DNA of 38,512 nt, taken from SAR324 cluster bacterium. GTDB taxonomy: Bacteria > SAR324 > XYD2-FULL-50-16. A program made the translations under genes and the position numbers. The notes under the pieces are model-generated. The model did no database searches. It was not told where the DNA came from and worked only from the letters and a program-made list of their open reading frames with translations. The DNA lies in assembly GCA_028282885.1 (NCBI GenBank), contig JANQGX010000063.1, forward strand, positions 1 through 38,512, read 5' to 3'. The number at the start of each line of letters is the position of its first letter. Position 1 is the first letter of the stretch. Of the stretch, positions 30,370 to 38,512 are shown piece by piece.

Positions 30370-32607
30370 ATGAAAAAGATTCGATCCATTCAATTAAAAA
30401 TAACGCTGTCAACAGGATTATTTTTAATCCTCGCAGTGATCGCCCTGGTCTGGTTTTCAGCCAGTGCCTTGCGGGAAGATGGTGTTGAACTGGCAAAAAC
30501 CGAAGCTATCGGCCAGGCACGGCGTAGTGCAACCCAGATTCAGGTACAAATTGAAGTTGCATTGGATGCAGCCAGAACCATGGCACATACCCTGGCTATT
30601 GTACCTGAAAACAGGGGGGACGATATACTGTCCCGGGATGATGCAAACAAAATCCTGGTCTCAGTGCTCATGAACAATCCTGAATTTCTTGGTACTTATA
30701 CGGCTTGGGAGCCCAACGCCTTTGATCAGAAAGATCAGGAATTTGTCGGAAAACCCGGCCATGATGATTCGGGTCGTTTTGTTCCTTACTGGGTAAGGGG
30801 AGGATCCGGTGCCGTGGTCGAACCCCTGGCCGGCTATGAAGACATCACCAAAGACGAACTGGGTGGCAGAGCCGGAGACTACTATCTGATCCCCAGGGAG
30901 ACACAGAAAGAAGCGATTATTGATCCATATGTCTATCCCGTGCAAGGTAAAGACACGCTCCTCACCTCACTGGTTGTGCCTATCCTGAGCCAGAATAGGT
31001 TCCATGGTATTGCTGGGGTGGATATTGCTCTTGATTTCCTGCAACAGTTTGCAGACGAACTGGATCTGTACGATCGTACCGGCAGAATGGTTCTGCTCAG
31101 TTATAAAGGTGTTATTGCCGGAATAACCGGAAAAGCGGATCTGATTGGAAAACACCTCAGGGAGTATGAAGAGCATCCCAATCATCAGGCTCGTATTATG
31201 GAAGCCATCAAAAACAGGGAGGAGATTATCTTTTTTGATGATGAAGAGGATCTGTTAAAAGTCCAGGTTCCTATCCAGTTTGGATATGCTTCAACCGGAT
31301 GGGCTGCCATGATCGAAATCCCACAGGATAAGATTTATGAACAGGCCAATGCGGTCATGTACAGATCCATCGGTGTTGGTGCGATTCTGGTTATTCTGGG
31401 GATAATTATCCTTTGGTGGATCAGCAGAACCATTGCACACCCCTTAAAGCTCACAGCAGGTGTTCTTGCCCAAATTGCTGAAGATGGAGATTTCTCGAAA
31501 AGAGTCGAAATCAGCCAGGAGGATGAAACCGGGCAGATGGGCCATGCCATCAACGTCCTGATGGATGCTCTTCAGACAGCCGTTAACAACATGAATGTGG
31601 TGATGGAGGCTGTCTCCAACGGCAATATGCTGGAAAGGGTATCTACCGATCTGCGGGGAGATCTCGACCGACTGGCCAGAACAACCAACAAGTCCATCGA
31701 TATGTTGTCAGATGCCCTTGGTCAGGTCGGAAGCACCAGCAAACAGGTCAACTCAGGAGCCAGTGAACTCGCCGGATCCGCCCAGGCTTTAGCCAGTGGA
31801 ACTTCAGAACAAGCTGCTTCCCTGGAAGAGGTCTCTTCATCAATGAATGAAGTCGCCTCCCAGGCCAACACCAATAATGAAAACGCCACCCAGGCAAGTC
31901 AATTAACGGATCAAACCATGAATGTCGTGGGCAAGGGCGATCAGCAAATGCAGGACATGCTTCAATCCATCAATAAGATCAGCGAAGCCAGTACCGAAAT
32001 TTCCAAGATCATTAAAACCATTGATGAGATCGCATTTCAAACCAACCTGCTGGCTCTGAATGCGGCAGTTGAGGCGGCCAGAGCGGGTAAGTACGGCAAA
32101 GGCTTTGCGGTTGTTGCCGAAGAGGTGCGAAACCTGGCCGCACGCAGCGCTGAAGCAGCTAAAAACACCACCGAATTGATTGAAAACTCGGTCAAGGAAG
32201 TTGAAAAAGGTGTGGAAAAGGCGGATAAGACTGCAGAGATGCTAACTGAGATCAGCGCCAGCGTCACCAAGGTTAATGATATAGTCGGTGAAATCGCCTC
32301 CGGTTCCAATGAACAACAGAGAGGAATCGACGAGATCAACAAGGGACTAAACCAGGTGAACGACGTTATTCAGCAAAATTCATCCATTTCCGAAGAAACA
32401 GCTTCCGCTTCCGAACAGCTGAGTGGTCAGGCCCAGATAATGCAGCGATTGGTCAACCAGTTCAAATTGAAGCAGACGGATCAGGCCGCTTTTGCCGAAG
32501 CCAAGCCAAAGCCGGAACCGAAAGTTACCCAGTTGCCCGCGGCGGAGCCTGTTAAATCTTCAGGCAAATTGATAGCGCTTGACGATGACGAATACGGCAA
32601 ATACTGA
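30370..32607 (+). CDS. Methyl-accepting chemotaxis protein with periplasmic Cache domain
   Basis: This 745-residue receptor has a first membrane helix at about 9-31, a long periplasmic dCache-type sensor (about 35-330; Cache landmarks include TYTAWEPNAFD, YWVRGG and EPYxDP-like IIDPYVYPV), a second helix at about 333-352 and a HAMP domain (about 353-405). A second HAMP-like helical segment precedes the signalling hairpin, whose tip reads IDEIAFQTNLLALNAAVEAA followed by GFAVVAEEVRNLAARSAEAA. dCache receptors usually sense small molecules such as amino or organic acids directly. The C-terminus ends DDDEYGKY, a tail that I recall in deltaproteobacterial receptors; it is not the NWETF-type CheR tether. 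AAGGAG precedes the ATG at 30370. Confidence 0.95.
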   Translation: MKKIRSIQLKITLSTGLFLILAVIALVWFSASALREDGVELAKTEAIGQARRSATQIQVQIEVALDAARTMAHTLAIVPENRGDDILSRDDANKILVSVLMNNPEFLGTYTAWEPNAFDQKDQEFVGKPGHDDSGRFVPYWVRGGSGAVVEPLAGYEDITKDELGGRAGDYYLIPRETQKEAIIDPYVYPVQGKDTLLTSLVVPILSQNRFHGIAGVDIALDFLQQFADELDLYDRTGRMVLLSYKGVIAGITGKADLIGKHLREYEEHPNHQARIMEAIKNREEIIFFDDEEDLLKVQVPIQFGYASTGWAAMIEIPQDKIYEQANAVMYRSIGVGAILVILGIIILWWISRTIAHPLKLTAGVLAQIAEDGDFSKRVEISQEDETGQMGHAINVLMDALQTAVNNMNVVMEAVSNGNMLERVSTDLRGDLDRLARTTNKSIDMLSDALGQVGSTSKQVNSGASELAGSAQALASGTSEQAASLEEVSSSMNEVASQANTNNENATQASQLTDQTMNVVGKGDQQMQDMLQSINKISEASTEISKIIKTIDEIAFQTNLLALNAAVEAARAGKYGKGFAVVAEEVRNLAARSAEAAKNTTELIENSVKEVEKGVEKADKTAEMLTEISASVTKVNDIVGEIASGSNEQQRGIDEINKGLNQVNDVIQQNSSISEETASASEQLSGQAQIMQRLVNQFKLKQTDQAAFAEAKPKPEPKVTQLPAAEPVKSSGKLIALDDDEYGKY

Positions 32608-32639
32608 CATTGATCATCCGCATTCTCATTAACCTTCCC

Positions 32640-32667
32640 CGGGAGGCAGCTTCACTTCTGCCTCCCG
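32640..32667 (+). terminator. Hairpin after mcp (probable transcription end)
   Basis: A perfect 10-bp stem, CGGGAGGCAG paired with CTGCCTCCCG, with an 8-base loop lies about 30 bp after the mcp stop. No T-run follows, so it may be a T-less terminator, a Rho-linked 3' end or an mRNA-stabilising structure. Confidence 0.55.
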
Positions 32668-32814
32668 AACCTGCTACAAAGCGGTTCCTGAGTTTCATTC
32701 CTGTTCACTGAATCTGCTCTTGAACAGTCAACAATCCGGCTGGCAACGATATGCTGGTCAACAGTTCCGAATCTAATCCGTACCACATTGATAGGAATAT
32801 CAATCTCGTCCGGA

Positions 32815-32847
32815 TCAGTATATTGACTGTCAAAGTCAATATACTGA
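32815..32847. promoter_or_regulatory. 14-bp inverted repeat, candidate enhancer site
   Basis: The arms TCAGTATATTGACT and AGTCAATATACTGA are perfectly complementary around a 5-base centre (GTCAA). The centre (32831) lies about 115 bp upstream of the start predicted from the sigma-54 box, the usual position of a site for a sigma-54 activator. It could instead be a TetR-like operator. It has no T-run and is not terminator-like. Confidence 0.7.
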
Positions 32848-32919
32848 CCAATTACTCTCCTGATTTAATCTCGCTTACCTCAATAAGCTGTAATATCAGC
32901 ATTATAAATAAATCATGAC

Positions 32920-32935
32920 TGGCATTCAATTTGCA
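32920..32935 (+). promoter_or_regulatory. Sigma-54 (-24/-12) promoter of the liv/acyl-CoA ligase operon
   Basis: TGGCATTCAATTTGCA matches the consensus TGGCAC-N5-TTGCA at every position but one, with the invariant GG and GC exactly 10 bp apart. Transcription should begin near 32946, giving a leader of about 50 nt before the livF ATG at 32997. Sigma-54 promoters need an ATP-dependent activator. Confidence 0.75.
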
Positions 32936-32996
32936 GATTACCCCTTTTCAAAACAAAGGGCATTGAACGGGCAGAAAAGGGTCGAAGAGGGCAATT

Positions 32997-33791
32997 ATGT
33001 TATCCATCACCAATCTGGAGACAACCTACAATGATATCGTCCTCTCGCTGAAGGGTATCTCCTTGGAAGTCCCTGCGGGCCGCATTGTCAGCTTGCTCGG
33101 TGGAAACGGAGCAGGCAAGACAACCACTATCAACACCATCTCGGGCATCAGAAACTCCGTCAATTTAAAGATAGAAACCGGCAATATCCTGTTTGACGGC
33201 AGGGAAATATCTCACCAGGAGCCGCATGATATTGTCACATCAGGTCTTATGCAGGTACCGGAAGGTAGGAGAATATTTGCCGAGCTTACGGTTGAAGAGA
33301 ACCTGAAAATCGGCTCATATACACTGAAAGACAGGAGTCACTTCCAAGAACACTGCCATCGGGTTTACGAATACTTCCCGATTCTGGCCCAGCGTACCAA
33401 TCAGCTTGCCGGATATATGAGTGGCGGTGAGCAGCAGATGCTCGCCATAGCCAGGGCCCTGGTTGCAAACCCTGAATTGATCATGCTGGATGAGCCCTCG
33501 CTTGGTTTGGCTCCACTGGTTGTTCAGGAGATCTTCTCAATCATTCACAGGTTCAACCGGGAACAAGGATATACTATTTTGTTGGTAGAGCAGAACGCCA
33601 ACCTGGCTCTCTCTATTTCCGATTACGGCTATATCATGGAAAACGGGAAAATCGTCATGGAGGGGACCAGTGAAGAACTAAGAAAAGACAAAGATATCAG
33701 GGAGTTTTACCTTGGAATATCAGAAAGCGGTAAACGCAAAAGTTATCGCAATATCAAACATTACAAACGCAGAAAACGTTGGCTTTCCTGA
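32997..33791 (+). CDS. livF: Branched-chain amino acid-type ABC transporter ATPase (LivF)
   Basis: This 264-residue ATPase has Walker A GGNGAGKT (35-42), signature YMSGGEQQM (140-148), Walker B LIMLDEP (161-167) and the LivF-typical QVPEGRRIFAELTVEENL (86-103). It carries a basic C-terminal tail (KSYRNIKHYKRRKRWLS) that I recall in LivF proteins of gene clusters which include an acyl-CoA ligase; its role is unknown. It heads the sigma-54 operon. The partner ATPase gene begins 17 bp downstream. Confidence 0.94.
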   Translation: MLSITNLETTYNDIVLSLKGISLEVPAGRIVSLLGGNGAGKTTTINTISGIRNSVNLKIETGNILFDGREISHQEPHDIVTSGLMQVPEGRRIFAELTVEENLKIGSYTLKDRSHFQEHCHRVYEYFPILAQRTNQLAGYMSGGEQQMLAIARALVANPELIMLDEPSLGLAPLVVQEIFSIIHRFNREQGYTILLVEQNANLALSISDYGYIMENGKIVMEGTSEELRKDKDIREFYLGISESGKRKSYRNIKHYKRRKRWLS

Positions 33792-33808
33792 TTAGGGGGT
33801 AGCGAGAA

Positions 33809-34588
33809 ATGTTACTGAGAGTGTCGGATCTGTCAATTCGATTTGGTGGAATTGAAGCCTTAAAAAAAATATCCTTTTCTGTTCGCAAAGGCGAAATCCA
33901 TTCCATCATCGGACCCAACGGGGCGGGAAAAACCACACTCTTTAATTGCATCAATGGCATCTACCGGGCATCAAGCGGAATGATCTCCTTTGAAAACCAT
34001 CCGATTCTCGGAGAGAAGCCACATAAAATTGCCCGGCTTGGCATTGCCAGGGCCTTTCAGAATATTGAGCTGTTTAAGGGCATGACGGTGCTGGATAACC
34101 TGATGTCGGCCCGGGGAAGTTCCATGAAATACGGTCTGTTTCGGGCCGCGCTCTATGCAGGCAGATGTTCGCGTGAGGAGGCACGTTGCCGCGATCAGGT
34201 GGAAACCATCATCGATTTTCTTGATCTGCAGAACGTCAGAAAACAGCCCGTTGGTAGTTTGTCATACGGACTTCAGAAACGAGTGGAGATGGGAAGAGCC
34301 CTGGCCATGAATCCCAAGTTACTGCTGATAGATGAACCAGTGAGCGGAATGAACTCCGAGGAAACCGAAGATATGGCGCGTTACCTCCTGGATGTAAATG
34401 AAGAAATGCAGATCACCATTCTCCTTGTGGAGCATGAAATGGGAGTGGTTATGGACTTGTCCGACCGGGTGACGGTCCTGAATTTCGGAAACAAAATTGC
34501 TGAAGGTTCTCCCCGGGAGATCGCCATCCATCCGGAAGTCATCCAGGCCTACCTGGGTGAATCAGCAGACCACACCGCAAGCGTATGA
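33809..34588 (+). CDS. livG: Branched-chain amino acid-type ABC transporter ATPase (LivG)
   Basis: This 259-residue ATPase has Walker A GPNGAGKTT (35-43), the LivG segment GIARAFQNIELFKGMTVLDN (78-97), signature LSYGLQKRVEMGRAL (151-165), Walker B LLLIDEPVSGMN (171-182) and the switch-region His in VEHEM. The signature has SYG instead of SGG, which is normal for LivG proteins of this type. It pairs with LivF. Its stop overlaps the ligase ATG by 4 bp (ATGA), so translation of the ligase is coupled to that of this subunit. Confidence 0.95.
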   Translation: MLLRVSDLSIRFGGIEALKKISFSVRKGEIHSIIGPNGAGKTTLFNCINGIYRASSGMISFENHPILGEKPHKIARLGIARAFQNIELFKGMTVLDNLMSARGSSMKYGLFRAALYAGRCSREEARCRDQVETIIDFLDLQNVRKQPVGSLSYGLQKRVEMGRALAMNPKLLLIDEPVSGMNSEETEDMARYLLDVNEEMQITILLVEHEMGVVMDLSDRVTVLNFGNKIAEGSPREIAIHPEVIQAYLGESADHTASV

Positions 34589-36420
34589 TTAGACCTGTCG
34601 AAACCATGATGACACAACATCCCGAAACAACTTATCCTAAGTTGCTGGTGCAAACAGCAGGGGAGCTCAAACAGAGAGTTGCATTGCGGGAAAAATCCAA
34701 AGGTATCTGGAAGGAAATCACCTGGGATTCCTACCTGGAGAAGGTACGCCATTTGGCCCTTGGCTTGGAGCATTTGGGATTGAACCGGGGAGATCATGTT
34801 TCGATTCTGGCGGAAAACTCTCCCCGTTGGGTGTACGCCGATCTGGCAATACAAAGCCTCAGCGCAGTTTCCGTTGGAATCTATCCAACCAGTTCTAGTG
34901 AGCAGGTAAAGTATATCGTTGAACATTCCCAATCCAAGTTTATATTTGTAGGAGATCAGGAGCAAGCTGACAAGGTACTGGAGATCAGGGAGGAAGTCAG
35001 CGGCCTGGAGGCTTTAATCGTTTTTAATCCCAAAGGGATGAGACATTATACAGATCCGATCATCAACACCTGCCAGTCAATAATCGAAACAGGCGCAGCC
35101 ACCGATAAAAAGCAACCCGATCGGTTTTATCAACATGTAAGGCAAACAAGATCGGAAGATACTGCATTTCTCATTTATACCTCGGGCACTACAGGTCCTC
35201 CCAAAGGGTGTATGATCCCCCATAGAAATCATATATCCAATGTCCTTGGCATGAATGAAGTTTTCAGATTGAGCAGGAAAGACTCTGTTGTTTCCTATCT
35301 TCCCCTCTGCCACATCCTTGAACGAAGCATTTCCGTCTGTATACCCCTGGTTTTCGGATACTCCATCAATTTTGCGGAATCAGTTGATACCGTCCAGGAG
35401 AATATTCGGGAGATCTCTCCCACTTTCTTCGCGGCGGTGCCCAGGATTTTGGAAAAGATGCATTCGACCGTTCATATCAAGTTAAAAGAGACCACTACTC
35501 TCAAACGTTTCTGCTGGAGGATCGGCTACCCCATCGGAAAGAAAGCAGCCGGCTATAGAATGGCCAAAAAGAGATTGCCATTGCCTTGGTTTGTCGCCTA
35601 TCTGTTTGCCTATATCACCGTTTTCAGATCCCTGAGGGAAAAACTGGGATTATTAAGTTGTCGCCTGATGATGAGTGGGGGAGCACCGATAGCGCCGGAA
35701 ATACTGTCCTTTTATCACGTATTGGGCGTGTTTGCTGTTGAGATGTGGTCTCAAACCGAAAGTTGCGGTGGGGGAACAGGTCCACACAGTGATGTGAAAC
35801 CCGGATCGGTTGGACAACCCGTCTCTTCTGTTCAACTCAAACTGGCTGAAGACGGTGAGATCCTTATCAACCGGGAATCGGCCTTTGCGGGTTATCACAG
35901 GGACCCCAAGGCAACAGAAGAGGTTTTGCAGGACGGCTGGTTACATACGGGGGATATCGGCCAGTTTGACGAAGATGGCCACCTCTATATTGTGGATCGC
36001 AAGAAAGATATCATTATCACCTCAGGAGGAAAAAACATCTCGCCTTCCGAAATAGAGAATACAATGAAATGCAGCCCCTATATCAAGGAAGCTATTGTTA
36101 TCGGCGACGGCAGAAAATACCTGACCGCACTCATTCAACTTGAAACGGACAATGTAGGGAAATGGGCCCAGTCTCAAAAGATTCCCTATACGAATTACAA
36201 AAGCCTGGCCAGAAATGAAGAGGTCAGTTCCATGTTAAGCGGTGAAATAACAGAGATAAACATGAAACTAGCCAGGGTTGAACAGATAAAGAAATTTTAT
36301 ATTCTGGAAAAGGAGTTGGACCAGGATGATGAAGAATTAACTGCCACCCAGAAAGTAAAACGTAAAGTCATTGAGCAACGGTTCAAAGGGGAGATTGAAA
36401 GCCTGTACCAGTCAGTCTGA
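34585..36420 (+). CDS. AMP-forming acyl-CoA synthetase embedded in the transporter operon
   Basis: This 611-residue ANL-superfamily enzyme activates a carboxylic acid to its CoA thioester via an acyl-adenylate. Motifs present: P-loop IYTSGTTGPPKGC (197-209), WSQTESCGG (388-396), GWLHTGDIGQFDEDGHLYI (451-469), DRKKDIIITSGGKNISPSEI (471-490), and the C-terminal TATQKVKRK region with the catalytic Lys. Length and motif set fit long-chain-type (FadD/FAA1-like) ligases. Its position between LivG and LivH genes and the 4-bp overlap imply that uptake and activation of one substrate are linked (vectorial acylation). The chain length or aromatic nature of the substrate cannot be read from sequence. 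Confidence 0.93.
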   Translation: MIRPVETMMTQHPETTYPKLLVQTAGELKQRVALREKSKGIWKEITWDSYLEKVRHLALGLEHLGLNRGDHVSILAENSPRWVYADLAIQSLSAVSVGIYPTSSSEQVKYIVEHSQSKFIFVGDQEQADKVLEIREEVSGLEALIVFNPKGMRHYTDPIINTCQSIIETGAATDKKQPDRFYQHVRQTRSEDTAFLIYTSGTTGPPKGCMIPHRNHISNVLGMNEVFRLSRKDSVVSYLPLCHILERSISVCIPLVFGYSINFAESVDTVQENIREISPTFFAAVPRILEKMHSTVHIKLKETTTLKRFCWRIGYPIGKKAAGYRMAKKRLPLPWFVAYLFAYITVFRSLREKLGLLSCRLMMSGGAPIAPEILSFYHVLGVFAVEMWSQTESCGGGTGPHSDVKPGSVGQPVSSVQLKLAEDGEILINRESAFAGYHRDPKATEEVLQDGWLHTGDIGQFDEDGHLYIVDRKKDIIITSGGKNISPSEIENTMKCSPYIKEAIVIGDGRKYLTALIQLETDNVGKWAQSQKIPYTNYKSLARNEEVSSMLSGEITEINMKLARVEQIKKFYILEKELDQDDEELTATQKVKRKVIEQRFKGEIESLYQSV

Positions 36421-36465
36421 TTGATCGCCGGTTTCTGATAACGCTACTGCTATTCTGATCAGCTT

Positions 36466-37365
36466 ATGGAAACGATTATCGATATTCTATTCAGCGGCTT
36501 ATCCATGGGATCTGTATATTCCCTGATTGCATTGGGATTTGTCCTGATCTTTAAGTCAACGGGTATTCTGAATTTTGCCCAGGGAGAACTCTGCATGGTA
36601 GGTGCGTTTGTCTGTTATTATTTTGCTACCCGACTGGAGATCCCTTATCTGATAGCCTTTCTCCTGTCTATCGCCATTGGCTCAATTTTGGGAGCACTGA
36701 TAGATGTGCTTGTTTTCAGAAGGCTTGTCGGTGAACCCATACATTCAACCATTCTGGTGACAATCGGGCTGGCAAGCATCCTTGTTGCCCTGTCCGGTCT
36801 GATCTGGGGGCATGATACCTATTCCATCAATTCTCCTTTTGTGGGAAAAACCGTCTCGTTCGGGGGTATGGTTTTTTCCCAGGTTTCCATTGTCACAATT
36901 CTGGTGTCCCTTGTTCTTTTCGGATTATTCATACTGTTTTTCCGCAGATCGCTCTTGGGCATAGCCCTGATGGGAACGGCTGAAGACTCGGATACGGCAG
37001 GCCTAATGGGAATCAATGTTAAAAAGATGCGAATGATCGCCTGGATTCTGGGATCATTTGTGGCCTGTATTGCAGGCATTTTTCTGGCAGAACAGAGCTT
37101 TGTTCATGCCGGTATGGCGCATACAGGGATCAAGGCAATGTCTGCCGCCATCCTGGGAGGAATGCAGAGTATCGGCGGCGCTATCATTGGCGGCTTGCTA
37201 ATTGGCCTGGTTGAAAACCTGGCGGCCACATTCCTGACCGGTTTTGAAATGGGCGGTTTTCATTTCGGGGATGTCAAGGATGTAACGGCATTTGCCATCA
37301 TGATTCTGGTATTGATGATACGTCCCCATGGCATATTCGGAAAAAAGGAAGTCGAGCGGGTATAA
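36466..37365 (+). CDS. livH: Branched-chain amino acid-type ABC permease LivH
   Basis: This 299-residue membrane protein has about eight hydrophobic segments and LivH landmarks: LSMGSVYSLIALGFVLIFKS near the N-terminus, LNFAQGELCMVGAF, MGINVKKMRMIAWILGSF in the cytoplasmic EAA-like loop and AMSAAILGGMQSIGGAIIGG near the end. It forms half of the inner-membrane channel with LivM. The gene starts 45 bp after the ligase. There is no signal for a different substrate class within the permease itself. Confidence 0.95.
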   Translation: METIIDILFSGLSMGSVYSLIALGFVLIFKSTGILNFAQGELCMVGAFVCYYFATRLEIPYLIAFLLSIAIGSILGALIDVLVFRRLVGEPIHSTILVTIGLASILVALSGLIWGHDTYSINSPFVGKTVSFGGMVFSQVSIVTILVSLVLFGLFILFFRRSLLGIALMGTAEDSDTAGLMGINVKKMRMIAWILGSFVACIAGIFLAEQSFVHAGMAHTGIKAMSAAILGGMQSIGGAIIGGLLIGLVENLAATFLTGFEMGGFHFGDVKDVTAFAIMILVLMIRPHGIFGKKEVERV

Positions 37366-37380
37366 TCAAGGAATTCACGA

Positions 37381-38418
37381 ATGAGAAGAAATTTCAAGGT
37401 AAGTTACAGGGAAGATGCGGCACTCCTCCAGAATAACTGGCAGAAAAGCTGGTTGGGAATTCTGATACTAATGTTACTTATCTGCCCCCTGATTCTCGAT
37501 CGTTATCAACTCAGTATCGCCAATGAAATCTGTATTGCCATCGTCGGTGCCCTGGGGCTGAATCTCCTGATTGGATTTACCGGACAGCTTTCCCTGGCCC
37601 ATGGCGCTTTCGTAGCTATTGGGGCATACACTTCCGGACTTTTGACCGGCAAACTGGGTCTGCCCTTTTTGATTGCCCTGCCGATGTCCGGGCTGGTTGC
37701 GGCATTGCTGGGACTGATAATCGGGATCCCATCGCTTCGGTTGAGGGGACTTTACCTGGCATTAGGCACCCTGGCATTTGGGTTTGTAATCGATTATATT
37801 CTCCACCATTGGGACCTGACCCAAGGTGATCTGGGCATGGCAGTAAAACATATATCCTTTGCCGGATTGAAGATTAAAACCCAGGTTCACTATTTCTACT
37901 TTTTTGCTACGTTTGCTTTTCTTGCCGTTCTGGTCACTAAAAATATGACCCGCAGCAAAATCGGTAGGAACTTTATCGCCATACGTGACAGGGACATCGC
38001 AGCCGAAGCCATGGGGATATCTATAACCCGCTATAAAATCATGGCATTCATCCTGAGTGCCTTCTACGCAGGAGTTGCTGGTTGTCTGACGGCCCATTTC
38101 AACCGCTGGATTGTTCCGGGAAGCTTCGATGTCTCTTTGACCATCTCAGCCATTGCCATGATTATCGTCGGAGGATTGGGAACGGTTCTGGGATCGGTGC
38201 TTGGAGCGATCTTGATCACTGGAATTCCCCATCTAATTGTCTATTTTGTTGATATTTTGAAGGACTCCTACCCGGCGCTCAGCGGATTTATTGTTGATTT
38301 CAAGCTGGGGATTTTCGGGCTGGTTATTATCGCAACCCTGCTTATCGAACCAAGGGGGCTAGTCGGTATTTACCAGCGGGTAAAACTGTACTGGAAAACC
38401 TGGCCGTTCCGTTACTAA
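37381..38418 (+). CDS. livM: Branched-chain amino acid-type ABC permease LivM
   Basis: This 345-residue membrane protein has about ten hydrophobic segments with LivM landmarks: ALGLNLLIGFTGQLSLAHGA, GIPSLRLRGLYLALGTLAFG, AIRDRDIAAEAMGISITRYK (the loop contacting the ATPase) and IAMIIVGGLGTVLGSVLGAI. It pairs with LivH, starting 15 bp downstream of it. A periplasmic LivJ/LivK-type binding protein normally follows in such clusters, but the window ends too soon to see it, and the next bases read as an opposite-strand gene end. Confidence 0.95.
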   Translation: MRRNFKVSYREDAALLQNNWQKSWLGILILMLLICPLILDRYQLSIANEICIAIVGALGLNLLIGFTGQLSLAHGAFVAIGAYTSGLLTGKLGLPFLIALPMSGLVAALLGLIIGIPSLRLRGLYLALGTLAFGFVIDYILHHWDLTQGDLGMAVKHISFAGLKIKTQVHYFYFFATFAFLAVLVTKNMTRSKIGRNFIAIRDRDIAAEAMGISITRYKIMAFILSAFYAGVAGCLTAHFNRWIVPGSFDVSLTISAIAMIIVGGLGTVLGSVLGAILITGIPHLIVYFVDILKDSYPALSGFIVDFKLGIFGLVIIATLLIEPRGLVGIYQRVKLYWKTWPFRY

Positions 38419-38449
38419 GTGCTCTAGGTCATAAATTCGGTGACGTATT

Positions 38450-38512
38450 TTAAGCGGCCAAACTTGGCTTGTCTTTGATTTTGGATAAAACATCGGCCAA
38501 ATCCTTCCGGGT
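38450..38512 (-). CDS. Possible C-terminal end of an unidentified protein (cut by window edge)
   Basis: On the minus strand an open frame enters from the right edge and reads TRKDLADVLSKIKDKPSLAA before a TAA at 38450-38452. This looks like a real, Lys-rich protein end but 20 residues are too few to name it. If real, it is convergent with livM, and the livM operon may end here. Confidence 0.3.
   Translation of the reverse strand, partial: TRKDLADVLSKIKDKPSLAA

Larger units (their letters stand above)
32608..32996 (+). other. Regulatory region between mcp and livF
   Basis: These 389 bp hold no gene but hold three separate elements: a 10-bp GC-rich hairpin right after mcp, a 14-bp inverted repeat, and a sigma-54 promoter. 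Each is listed separately. Confidence 0.7.

Noticed and set aside
32640..32667. Classical Rho-independent terminator with T-run after mcp
   Set aside because: The hairpin is perfect, but AACCTGC follows instead of a T-run, so I keep only a cautious terminator call.

Overview
The window comes from a didermic, motile bacterium. Outer-membrane transport genes (TonB receptor, ExbB, ExbD, TonB), periplasmic binding proteins, lipoproteins, an MCP with CheW and a LivFG/acyl-CoA ligase/LivHM cluster fit a Desulfobacterota-like (former deltaproteobacterial) genome. This placement is an inference from gene families and layout; no rRNA or other taxonomic marker is present.

Layout. (1) 1-3670: an AT-rich cassette with an ArsR-type repressor, two short-chain dehydrogenases and a secreted NAPE-PLD-like metallo-hydrolase. 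Three near-identical 24-bp imperfect palindromes lie in front of the repressor and of each dehydrogenase, which suggests a self-contained ArsR regulon. (2) 3671-5505: debris of a Y1 transposase gene, a Phd/PIN toxin-antitoxin pair with a doubled TTAGCTAA operator, and a degenerate AAA-ATPase-like gene. (3) 5506-7892: an orphan ftsQ-like gene, a TerB-like protein and a short histone-deacetylase-fold amidohydrolase. (4) 7971-21370: a large corrinoid-uptake region. A cobalamin riboswitch (minus strand, about 21240-21370) precedes a four-repeat surface lipoprotein, a BtuB-like TonB receptor and a large exported protein with a Cys-containing C-terminal sorting tail. Beyond an inserted plus-strand pair (HEAT-repeat membrane protein and CPBP intramembrane protease) follows exbB-exbD-tonB and a BtuF/C/D-type ABC transporter. 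(5) 21896-28337: an FKBP isomerase, a lytic transglycosylase, a second FecBCD-type ABC transporter coupled to a DUF364 metal-chelation protein, and an alpha/beta hydrolase. (6) 28524-32607: a GNAT acetyltransferase, two fused gene fragments (acyltransferase and PAS-GGDEF), and a cheW-mcp operon. (7) 32815-38418: a long palindrome, a sigma-54 promoter and a livF-livG-acyl-CoA ligase-livH-livM operon.

How the genes may work together. The riboswitch, receptor, TonB-ExbB-ExbD energiser and BtuFCD-like ABC transporter form a complete outer-to-inner-membrane route for B12 or another corrinoid. The repeat lipoprotein and the sorted surface protein are candidates for extracellular corrinoid capture, and the convergent CPBP protease is a candidate processing enzyme for the sorted protein. 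I regard this combination as the most interesting hypothesis in the window. The sigma-54 operon looks like uptake of a carboxylic acid coupled to CoA activation. Its 14-bp palindrome, centred about 115 bp upstream of the predicted transcription start, is placed like an enhancer-binding-protein site.
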